NCBI RefSeq assembly: GCF_041435435.1
Contig: NZ_CP108494.1
Span: 496,001 to 560,000, forward strand
From: Streptomyces sp. NBC_01241
Lineage (GTDB): Bacteria; Actinomycetota; Actinomycetes; Streptomycetales; Streptomycetaceae
DNA length: 64,000 nucleotides
Direction of reading: 5' to 3'
Below the pieces are notes generated by a model that had not been told where the DNA came from, searched no databases, and saw nothing but the letters and a program-made list of their open reading frames with translations. Positions 22,889-33,300 of this stretch are shown piece by piece. The number at the start of each line of letters is the position of its first letter. The first letter of the stretch is position 1. The translations under genes and the position numbers were made by a program.

Positions 22889-24118
22889 CTAGCGGCGGTA
22901 CGTGACCCGCAGCGGGAGGCTCCTGAGTCCGAGGACGAAGCTGAAGCGGGTGTGCCACTGGAGGTCGTCCGTGGCGAACTCGATGGTCTCGTACCGCCGC
23001 AGGAGTTCGGTGAGGGCGATGGAGACCTCCGCCTTGCCCAGCATGGCGGCTATGCAGGCGTGCGGGCCCGAGCCGAAGGCGAGCGACCGCACCCCGGTAC
23101 GACGCACGTCCAGCCGGTCCGGGTCCTCGAACCTGGCCGGGTCGCGGTGCGCGGACCCGGTGATGCCCAGTACCGAGGAGCCCGCGGGGATGACGGTGCC
23201 GTCGAGGACCAGGTCGCCGCTGAGCTGCCGAGCGATGATCTGCACCGTGGCGTTGAAGCGGGCGAGTTCCTCGAAGGCGGGCTCGATGAGTTCGGGGTGC
23301 TCCCGCAGGATGCGCAACTGGTCCGGGTGCGTGAGCAGCGCGTGGAGCGCGTTCCCGATGACGTTGACCGTGGTCTCGTGGCCGGCGTTGAACAGCAGCA
23401 GCACCTGGGCAATGACGTCCTCGTCGCGCAGCCCGTCGCCGTCGGCGTCCTTCCGCATCAGCAGGGAGAGGACGTCGTCGCCGGGGTGGCTGCGCCGGAG
23501 CTCCATCTGTTCCCGGACGTAGGCGCTGAACTGGGGTTCGGCCCGGTTCATCGCGATGCGCATCTGGGGGGTGATGAGGGGGTCGACGATGTTGGCGATG
23601 GCGTTCGTCCACTCCAGGCAGCGCTGGGCGTCCTCGACCGGGATGCCGAGCAGCCCGCAGACGACGGCGATCGGCAGCGGTGTGGCGAGCCCGCCGATCA
23701 GGTCGATCTCGCCCTCGCCCATGTCGTCGATCAGGCCGCTGACGATCCGGTGGATCTCCGGGCGCAGCCGCTCGACGGCGTTGGGGGTGAGTGCCCGGGC
23801 CACCAGGCGGCGCAGCCGCCGGTGCTCGGCGCCGTCCTTGACCACCATCCACCGCTGCATGCTGCGCATCGCGGGGGCGTCCCGGCCGCCTCGCAGGGCG
23901 ACGAACAGGGGGTCCTGGGGAGTGGCCGCCGATGTCTGCGGAGCGCGCAGGAAGGCGTCGACGTCGGCATAGCGGGCGAGTGTCCAGAAACCGTGCGGTG
24001 AATGATGGATCGGCTCTTTTTCCCGCAGCCTTCGATAATAGGCGTACCGGTCGTTCATGAGGGCCGGGTCGGTCAGGTCGAAAAGACCTCGGGGATTGTC
24101 CACTTGTCGCCCAGCCAA
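22889..24118 (-). CDS. Cytochrome P450, probable polyketide tailoring oxygenase
   Basis: This 409-residue protein has the size and layout of a soluble bacterial class I P450. The I-helix AGHETT motif is at about 242-247 with the oxygen-activating Thr. An ExxR motif lies in the EELARF segment. The heme region is FGSGPHACIA with Cys at about 355; the residue two after the Cys is Ala where Gly is usual. The protein most likely hydroxylates or epoxidises the released polyketide, using an outside ferredoxin and reductase. It is transcribed divergently from the 24362 PKS gene and convergently to the TE-ending one. The start is not firm: this reading uses TTG at 24118; GTG at 24103 and ATG at 24058 are in frame and no clear ribosome site decides. 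The substrate is unknown. Confidence 0.93.
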   Translation of the reverse strand: MAGRQVDNPRGLFDLTDPALMNDRYAYYRRLREKEPIHHSPHGFWTLARYADVDAFLRAPQTSAATPQDPLFVALRGGRDAPAMRSMQRWMVVKDGAEHRRLRRLVARALTPNAVERLRPEIHRIVSGLIDDMGEGEIDLIGGLATPLPIAVVCGLLGIPVEDAQRCLEWTNAIANIVDPLITPQMRIAMNRAEPQFSAYVREQMELRRSHPGDDVLSLLMRKDADGDGLRDEDVIAQVLLLFNAGHETTVNVIGNALHALLTHPDQLRILREHPELIEPAFEELARFNATVQIIARQLSGDLVLDGTVIPAGSSVLGITGSAHRDPARFEDPDRLDVRRTGVRSLAFGSGPHACIAAMLGKAEVSIALTELLRRYETIEFATDDLQWHTRFSFVLGLRSLPLRVTYRR

Positions 24119-24140
24119 TCCGATCGGTAGCAGCGGAAGA

Positions 24141-24187
24141 AGCGTATGGGGAAGACGGGGGGCGTCAACCCCTACAAGTCCCCCCTA
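24141..24187 (-). promoter_or_regulatory. Predicted P450 promoter with two TAGGGG boxes
   Basis: Read on the minus strand: TAGGGG (24187-24182), then 13 bp on a second TAGGGG (24174-24169), directly followed by TTGACG (24168-24163, candidate -35), a 16-bp spacer and TACGCT (24146-24141, candidate -10). The first TAGGGG is preceded by CTC, giving the same nine bases (CTCTAGGGG) as in the type II thioesterase promoter. Confidence 0.5.
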
Positions 24188-24220
24188 GAGTTCTGTGCGC
24201 ATGTCCCCCCTTACCGCTCG

Positions 24221-24276
24221 ATGGGGTCCTGACCAGCAGGCAGGGGTTGGTCCCCGCATGCTCGGGTGGCTAGCCT
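24221..24276 (+). promoter_or_regulatory. Predicted promoter of the three-gene PKS group with AGGGG box
   Basis: CAGGGG (24241-24246) abuts TTGGTC (24247-24252, candidate -35). After an 18-bp spacer comes TAGCCT (24271-24276, candidate -10). An upstream GGGGT lies at 24223-24227, 20 bp before the main box. The predicted leader is about 80 bases. The layout matches the P450 and type II thioesterase promoters. Confidence 0.45.
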
Positions 24277-24361
24277 CCCCCGCACAGGGGTCTAACTCAC
24301 GGGGCCCCGGGTAAGCGACAGCCGGCCGCTGCGTCGCCCACGGAAATGGGGTTTCCTTCAG

Positions 24362-27300
24362 ATGGTGGACGACGGAACGCTGCGCGAGTATCTGAAACTG
24401 GTCACCACGGATCTGCACCGGACCAGGCAGCGGTTGCGCGAGGCCGAGAAAGGAAATCGGGAGCCGATCGCCGTCGTCGGCATGGGCTGCCGTTTTCCCG
24501 GCGGGGTGTCCACGCCGGAAGAGCTGTGGCGGCTCGTGTCGGCGGGTGCCGACGCCGTCGGCCCGTTCCCCGAGGACCGCGGCTGGCAGCAGTCCGGACT
24601 GCTCGGCGAGGACGGCCGCGGCCAGGACACCGGCTCCGCCGGCGAAGGCGGTCACGACGACGGCCGCGACGGCGGCGGCTTCGTCCGAGAGGGCGGATTC
24701 GTCGGTGACGCCACCCGGTTCGACGCGGGGTTCTTCGACATCTCGCCGCGTGAGGCCCTCGCCATGGACCCGCAGCAGCGTCTGCTGCTGCAGACGTCCT
24801 GGGAGGCCGTGGAGGCCGCGGGTATCGATCCGTCGTCGCTGCGCGGCAGCCGCACCGGTGTGTTCGTCGGTGCCAACGACCAGCACTACACCTCGCTGCT
24901 GGCCGGCGCCGAACAGGACAACCAGGGCTATCTGCTGACCGGTGGCGCGACCGCCGTGATCTCCGGCCGGGTGGCCTACTCCCTGGGCCTGGAGGGTCCC
25001 GCGGTCACCGTGGACACCGCCTGCTCGTCGTCGCTCGTCGCCCTGCACCTGGCGTGCCAGTCGCTGCGGCGGGGCGAGAGCACCCTGGCGCTCGCCGGCG
25101 GTGTGACCGTGATGGCGACGCCCGGTGTGTTCTCCGAGTTCAGCCGGCAGGGCGGGTTGGCCGCCGACGGCCGGTGCAAGTCCTTCGCGGCGGCGGCCGA
25201 CGGCACCGGCTGGTCCGAGGGTGTCGGTGTCCTGGTGGTGGAGCGGCTGTCCGACGCGCTCCGGCTGAACCACCCGGTGCTCGCGGTGGTGCGCGGTTCG
25301 GCGGTGAACCAGGACGGCGCGTCCAACGGGCTGACCGCGCCCAACGGGCCCTCGCAGCAGCGGGTGACGCTGCAGGCCCTGGCGGACGCCCGTCTGGCGC
25401 CCGGTCAGGTCGACGCCGTGGAGGCGCACGGCACCGGCACGAACCTCGGCGATCCGATCGAGGCCCAGTCGCTGATCGCGGCGTACGGTCAGGACCGGTC
25501 CGCGGGCCGGCCGTTGTGGATCGGCTCGGTCAAGTCCAACATCGGCCACACGCAGGCCGCCGCCGGCGTCGCGTCGGTGATCAAGATGGTGCAGGCGCTG
25601 CGTCACGGCGTCCTGCCGCGGACCCTGCACGTCGACGAGCCCACCGGGCACGTCGACTGGAGCGCCGGCTCCGCCCGGCTGCTCACCGAGGCCCGCGACT
25701 GGCCGGAGACCGGCGAACCGCGCCGGGCGGGCGTCTCCTCGTTCGGGCTGAGCGGCACCAACGCCCATCTGATCCTGGAGCAGGCACCCCCGGCGGAGCC
25801 CCGGCCGGAGCAGGACGCGGCCCCGGCGGCGCGCCGGCCGGCCGGTGTGCCGCTGCCGTTCCCGGTGAGCGCGAGGTCGGCGTCCGCGCTGCCCGGGCAG
25901 GCCGCCCGGCTGCGGGCGCGGGTGGCGTCCGACCCCGGGCTCGATCTCACCGGCCTCGCCCACGCCCTGGCGACGACCCGCGCGGCGCTGCCGCACCGGG
26001 CCGTGGTGACCGCGGGCGGCCGCGAGGAGCTGCTCGACGCCCTGGCCGCCGTCGAACAGGGCGCCCAGAGCCCCCGGGTGCGGTACGGGGTGGCCCGCGG
26101 GAGCCGTCCGGCGGGGAAGCTCGCGATGCTGTTCACCGGTCAGGGTGCGCAGCGGGCCGGTATGGGCCGCGAACTGTACGCCGTGGAGCCGGTGTTCGCG
26201 CGGGCGCTGGACGAGGTGTGCGCGGCGATGGACCCGCACCTGGAACGCCCGTTGCGCGAGGTGCTGTTCGCGGAGCCGGATTCGTCCGCGGCCGGGCTGC
26301 TGGACCGCACCGAGTACGCCCAGCCGGGGCTGTTCGCGATCGAGGTCGCGCTCCACCGGCTGTTCACGCACTGGGGTGTCGCCCCCGACTACCTGCTGGG
26401 CCACTCCGTCGGTGAACTCGCCGCGGCCCATGTGGCCGGGGTGTGGTCGCTGCCGGACGCCTGTGCGCTCGTCGCCGCCCGGGGCCGGCTCATGCAGCGG
26501 ATGGCCGGGGACGGCGCGATGCTCGCGGTCCGGGCCGGCGAGGACGAGGTCCGTGCGACGCTCGCCGCGCACGCCCCCGGGGCCGTCGTCGTCGCCGCCG
26601 TCAACGGGCCGGCCGACGTGGTCGTCTCCGGCGACCGCGACGCCGTCGTCCGGCTGGCCGCCCACTGGGCGGAGCAGGGGGTGCGGACCCGGCCCCTGCG
26701 GGTGTCCCACGCCTTCCACTCCGCCCATATGGACCCGATGCTCGACGAGTTCCGCGCGATCGCCGCCGGGCTGACGTACGGGTCCCCCACCGTCCCGGTC
26801 GTCTCCAACGTCACCGGCACGGTGGCCGGGGCCGAGGAGCTCGCCGACCCCGACCACTGGGTCCGCCAGGTCCGTGAGGCGGTGCGGTTCGGGGACGGTG
26901 TCGCCTGGCTCGACGGGCACGGTGTGGACCGGTACCTCGAACTCGGACCGGACGGTGTCCTCGCCGCCATGGCCGGCGAGTCGCTCGCGCACCGTGACGA
27001 ACCCGCCGTCGTGGTGGCGGCGTTGCGGCGTTCCCTCGGCGAGCCGGCCGCCGCGACAGCGGCCCTGGCCGAGCTGCACGCGTACGGTGTGACCCCCGAC
27101 TGGACGGCCGTGCTCCCCGGTGTGACCGGCCTACCGGTGGCGCTGCCCACCTATGCCTTCGAGACGGAGCACTACTGGCCGCGGCTGTCGTGGGCGCCCG
27201 GCGACGTGACGGCGGCCGGGCTCGGCGCCACCCGGCACCCGCTGCTGGGCGCCGGTGTCTCCGTCGCCGACGGCGACGAACTGCTGTTCTTCGGGTGGCT

Positions 27301-30300
27301 CTCGCCCGGCCGGCCGCAGTGGTCGGCCGACCACGTGGTCCTGGGGCACACCGTGCTGCCGGGCACCGCGTTCGTGGAACTCGCGGTCCGCGCGGGCGAC
27401 CAGGCCGGTTGCGGCGGCGTCGAGGAGCTGGTGCTCGAGACGCCGCTGGTGCTGCCCGAGCGGGGCGGCGTGCAGGTGCAGGTCGCGGTCGGCGCCGCCG
27501 ACGGGGCCGGGCGGCGGGACGTGACCGTGTACGCGCGGCCCGGCGCCCCCGCGGACGAGGGGTGGCCCGAGCGCCCCTGGACCCGGCATGCGAGCGGTGT
27601 CCTGGCCCCGGAGCCGCCCGCGGGCCGGGGCCCGGACGGCGACTGGGCGCGGCAGTGGCCGCCGGCCGGCGAGGACGTGCCGGTGGAGGGCGTGTACGAG
27701 CTGCTGGAGGCCGCCGGACTGGAGTACGGCCCGGCCTTCCGCGGCGTCCGGAGCCTGTGGCGGCTCGGCGGCGAGGTGTTCGCCGAGGTGTCCCTCGCGG
27801 AGTCCGAGGAACCCCGGGCGCGTGCCTACGGCATCCATCCGGCGCTGCTCGACGCCGCTCTCCAGGCCGCGGCCGGAGCCGGCCCGTCCGCTCCGGGCAC
27901 GGCGGGGATCCCGTTCTCCTTCACGGGCGTCACTCTGCGGGCGTCCGGCGCCGCGGCGCTGCGGGTCCGGCTGACACCGCTCGACGGCGGCGGCGTCGCC
28001 GTCGCGGCCGCGGACCACGACGGCGAGCCGGTCCTCTCGGTCGACCGGCTGGTCGTCCGCCCCGTGGCAGCGCCGCCCGGGGCCGCCGACGAGGCGGACG
28101 GTCTCTGCCGTCTCGAATGGACCCCGCTCGCCGCCGGCCGGGCCCCCGGTACGGCGCCGTCCGGCGTGGCCGTGGACGCCTTCGGGCCGGCCCCGCTGCT
28201 CCCCGACGGCCCGCTGCCGCGGACCGTGGTGCTGCGCGCCGACGGCCCGGCGGCGGATGCCGCCGCCGGGCCGGCCCGGGCGCGGGCGCTGACCGGGCGG
28301 GTGCTGGACGCGCTCCAGCAGTGGCTGGCCGACGAGCGGTGCGCCGATGCGCGGCTGGTCGTCCTCACCCGCGACGCGGTGTTCGCCGCCCCCGGCGACC
28401 GGGCCCCCGATCCGGCCGCCGCCGCGGTGTGGGGTCTGGTGCGGGCCGCGCAGTCCGAGGAACCCGGCCGCTTCGTGCTGGTGGACACCGACGGCGACGG
28501 TGTGCCCTGGCAGGCCGTCACGGCCGCGGTGGAGGCGGGCGAGCCGCAGATCGCCGTGCGGGCGGGGGCGGCCTTCGCCGCCCGGCTGGTGCGGGCCGCG
28601 CATCCGTCCGGTCTGCCCGTGCCGGCGGCGGCGTCGTGGCGGCTCGCCACGCGGGAGCCCGGCACCCTGGACGGACTCTGGCTCGCGCCCGCGGAGCCGG
28701 CGGAGCCGCTCGGTCCGGGACAGGTGCGTTTCGCCGTGCGGGCCGCGGGGCTGAACTTCCGCGACGTGCTGTACGCGCTGGGCATGTACCCGGGCGAGGT
28801 GGAGCTCGGCGGCGAGGCCGCGGGCGTCGTCCTGGAGACGGGGCCGGAGGTCTCGGGCCTGGCGCCCGGCGACCGGGTCATGGGTGTGTGCACCGGCGCG
28901 TTCGGGCCGGTCGCGGTGACCGATCACCGGCTGCTGGCACCGATGCCCGCGGACATGACGTTCGCGGAGGCGGCCGCGGTGCCGATCGCCTACGCCACCG
29001 CCTACTACGGTCTGGTCGACCTGGGCGGGCTGAAAGCCGGCGAGGCGGTCCTGGTGCACGCCGCCGCGGGCGGTGTGGGCACCGCCGCCGTCCAGCTCGC
29101 CCGGCACCTCGGCGCCGAGGTGTTCGCCACCGCCTCCCCGGGCAAGTGGGACGCGGTACGGGCCATGGGTGTCCCCGACGACCACATCGCCTCGTCCCGG
29201 GACCTCGGTTTCGAGGACAGCTTCGCCGCCGTCACCTCCGGGCGCGGGGTGGACGTCGTCCTCGACGCGCTCGCGGGCGAGTTCGTCGACGCCTCGCTGC
29301 GGCTCCTGCCGCGTGGCGGCAGGTTCGTCGAGATGGGCAAGAACGACATCCGGGACGCCGACGAGGTCGCCGCCGCTCATCCGGGCGTCCGCTACCGGGC
29401 GTTCGACCTGGTGGAGGCGGGCCCCGCGCGTATCAGGGAGATCCTGGCCGAGCTGCTGGAGTTGTTGCGGACCGGGGCGCTGCGGCTGCCGCCGGTGCGG
29501 GCGTTCGCCCTGCGGCAGGCGCCGGACGCGTTCCGTCACGTCAGCCAGGCCCGGCACATCGGCAAGGTGGTCCTCACCGTCCCGCGGGCGCTCGACCCCG
29601 ACGGCACCGTCCTGGTCACCGGGGGCACCGGCGGTCTGGGCGCACTGCTGGCCCGGCATCTCGTCACCGCCCACGGTGTGCGCCGTCTCGTGCTGCTCAG
29701 CCGGAGCGGTCCGGACGCGCCGGGCGCGGGGGAACTGGCCGCCGAACTGGCCGAGCTGGGCGCCGACGTCGAGATCGTGGCCTGCGACGTGGCCGACCGC
29801 GACGCGCTCGGCGCCGTGCTCGGCGCGATACCGGCCGGCCGTCCGCTGACCGGTGTGTTCCACACCGCTGGTGTGCTCGACGACGGGACCGTCGGGGCGC
29901 TGACGCCGGAGCGGCTGGACACCGTGCTGGGGCCCAAGGCGGACGCCGCGTTCCATCTGCACGAACTGACCCGTCGTCATGACCTGGCGGCCTTCGTGCT
30001 GTTCTCCTCGGTCGCCGGGACCCTCGGCGCTCCCGGTCAGGGCAACTACGCCGCGGCCAACGCCTTCCTCGACGCCCTGGCCCAGCACCGGCACGCCGCC
30101 GGTCTGCCCGCGCTGTCGCTGGCCTGGGGCGCCTGGGACGGCACCGCCGGCATGGCCGCCCGGCTCACCCGGGTGGACCGCGACCGCGTCGCCCGCTCCG
30201 GCTTCCCGCTGCTGGCCGCCGGCCACGGACTCGCCCTCCTCGACACCGCGCTGGCCGCGCCGCACGCGGCCCTGGTGGCGACCGGGCTGGACACCGCGGC

Positions 30301-33300
30301 CCTGACCGCCGCCGGTTCGCTGCCGCCGATGCTGACCGGTCTGGTCCGTCCCGGTGCCCGGCGCACGGTCGGCGATGCCGCGCCGGTGGAGCGCGGCGCC
30401 TGGGCCGACCGGCTCGCCGCGCTCGCCCCGCAGGACCGTGCCCGGTTCCTGCTCGACCTGGTCCGTTCGGCCGCCGCCGCGGTCCTCGGCTTCTCCGGCC
30501 CGCGGGCGGTCGAGGAGGGGCGGGCGTTCAAGGAACTCGGCTTCGACTCGCTGACGGCCGTCGAACTCCGCAACCGGCTGGCCGCGGCCACCGGGCTGCG
30601 GCTGCCGGCCACCCTGGTCTTCGACCACCCGACGCCCCGCCTGCTGGCAGCGATGCTCGGCCGGGCCGTGGTGGGCGACCGCGAGGAGACGGCCGACGTC
30701 CCCGGGACGGCGGACGCGCCCGCGCCGGCCAACGATCCGATCGCGATCATCGGGATGAGCTGCCGGCTGCCCGGCTCCGCCGACACCCCCGACGCGTTGT
30801 GGCGGATCGTCAGCGAGGGCGTCGACGCCATCGCTCCGTTCCCCGACGACCGCGGCTGGCGGCTCGACTCCGTCTACGCGGCCGACAGCGCCGGGGCCGG
30901 TCTCAGCCGGACCTTCGAGGGCGGGTTCGTCGACGGCATGGCGGACTTCGACGCCGAGTTCTTCGGCATCGGCCCGCGTGAGGCCCTCGCCATGGACCCG
31001 CAGCAGCGGCTGCTGCTGGAGACCGCCTGGGAGGCGGTCGAGCACGCCGGGATCGCCCCCGGCTCGCTCGCCGGCAGCCCCACCGGTGTCTTCGTGGGCG
31101 CGGCGTCGACCGGCTACGGCACGGGCCCGCTGGACATCCCCGAGGGGACGGGCGCGCATCTGCTGCTGGGCACGTCGACGAGCGTCGCCTCCGGCCGGGT
31201 CTCCTACGTGCTCGGCCTGGAGGGCCCCACCCTCACGGTCGACACCGCCTGTTCGTCCTCGCTGGTGGCCATGCACATGGCCGCCGAGGCGCTGCGCCGC
31301 GGTGAGTGCTCGATGGCCCTGGTCGGCGGTGTCACCGTCATGACCACGCCGAGCATGTTCACGGACGGCAGCCAGGGCGGCGCGCTGGCCGCCGACGGCC
31401 GGTGCAAGGTGTTCTCCGCCGACGCCGACGGCACCGGCTGGAGCGAGGGCGCCGGGATGCTCCTGACCGAGCGGCTCTCCGACGCCCGGCGCAACGGCCA
31501 CCGTGTGCTGGCGGTGCTGCGCGGCTCCGCGGTCAACCACGACGGCGCCAGCAACGGCCTGACCGCACCGAGCGGTCCGGCCCAGCAGCGGGTCATCCGC
31601 CGGGCGCTGCGCAGTGCCGGCCTGGAGCCCCACGAGGTCGACGCCGTCGAGGCGCACGGCACCGGAACCGCGCTCGGCGACCCGATCGAGGGCGGGGCCC
31701 TGCTTGCCGTGTACGGGCAGGAGCGGCCCGCCGGGCGCCCGCTGTGGGTCGGCTCCGTGAAGTCCAACATCGGCCACTCCCAGTGCGCCGCCGGGGTCGC
31801 CGGCGTCATCAAGATGGTGCAGGCCCTGCGCCACGAGGTGCTCCCGGCGACGCTGCACGCCGCGGAGGCGACGCCGCACGTCGACTGGTCGTCCGGGGCG
31901 ATGCGGCTGCTCACCGAGCCGGTGCCGTGGCCGCGCGACGGCGTCGTGCGCCGGGCCGGTGTGTCGTCGTTCGGCATGAGCGGCACCAACGCCCACGTCG
32001 TCCTGGAGGAGGCTCCGGCCGAGCCGGCGCCCCGGACGGCCGACGCTCCGGCCGCCGCGCCCGTGGTCGCCGAATCGCCGGTGCCGTGGGTGCTGTCCGG
32101 CCGGACGGAACCGGCGCTGCGCGCCCAGGCGGCGCGGCTGCGCGAACGGCTCGTCGAGCGGCCCGGCCTCGCCGCCCCGGAGTCCGTCCCGGAGGTGGCC
32201 CGTGCCCTGGCCACCGGCCGGACCGCGTTCCGCCACCGCGCCGTCCTGCTCGGACCCGATCCGGCGCGCTACCTCGACCAGTTGGATGCCCTGGCCGCGG
32301 GCCGCGGTGTCCGGGGCCTCGTCAGGGACGAGGCGGGACCGGACGGCCCGGTCGCGTTCGTCTTCCCCGGGCAGGGCTCGCAGTGGCCGGGGATGGCCTC
32401 GGAACTGCTGCGTACCGCACCGGTGTTCCGTGACGCGCTGAGCGAGTGCTCGGCGGCGATCGCGGAGCACGCCGGCTGGTCGGCCGAGGACGTCCTGCGG
32501 GGCGTCGAGGGGGCCCCGTCGCTGGAGCGGCTGGACGTCGTCCAGCCGGCCCTGTTCGCGATGATGATGTCCCTGACCGCGCTGTGGCGGGCGCACGGCA
32601 TCGTGCCGGAGGCCGTGGTCGGGCATTCGCAGGGCGAGATCGCGGCGGCCTGCGCCGCGGGGGCCCTGACCCTGCCGGACGCGGCGCGGATCGTCGTGGC
32701 CCGCAGCCGGCTGCTCGCCTCCCTGGACAGCGCCGGCGCGATGCTGACGGTGACCCTGCCCGCCGGTGAACTCGCCGAGCGGATCGCTCGGTGGCCGGGC
32801 CGGCTGCACCTCGCCGCCGTCAACGGCCCCCGGGCCACCGTGGTGTCGGGCGACCTCGAGGCGGTCGGGGAGCTCGCCGCGGCGCTGGCCGCCGACGGGA
32901 TCGCCGCCCGCCGGATGCCGATCACCGGCGCCGCCCACTCCCCCGAGGTCGAACGGCTCCGCGACGAGGCGCTCGCCGCGTTCGACGGGATCGCCCCGCG
33001 GGCCGCGGCCGTCCCGCTCTACTCGGCCGTCGACGGCGGCCCGGTCGACGGCGCCGCCCTGGACGCGGAGCACTGGTACCGGAACATGCGGCTGCCGGTG
33101 CGATTCGCCCCGGCCGTCGCCGCCATGCTGCGCGACGGCTTCCGCGCCTTCGTCGAGCCCAGCCCGTATCCGTCGCTGACCGCGAACGTCGAGGACGTCG
33201 CCGACGCCGAGGGCGCCGACGACACGGTCGTCGTCACGACGCTGCGCCGCGACAACGGCGGTCCGGGCCGCTTCCGGGAGGCGGTGGCGACCGCGTTCGC

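Noticed and set aside
22685..24001. A plus-strand frame of 438 codons over the P450
   Set aside because: The minus strand encodes a P450 with clear AGHETT, ExxR and heme-Cys motifs.
24281..24295. A further AGGGG (ACAGGGGTCTA) after the predicted PKS -10
   Set aside because: It lies downstream of the predicted start of transcription and is not followed by TTG, so I did not count it as a box.
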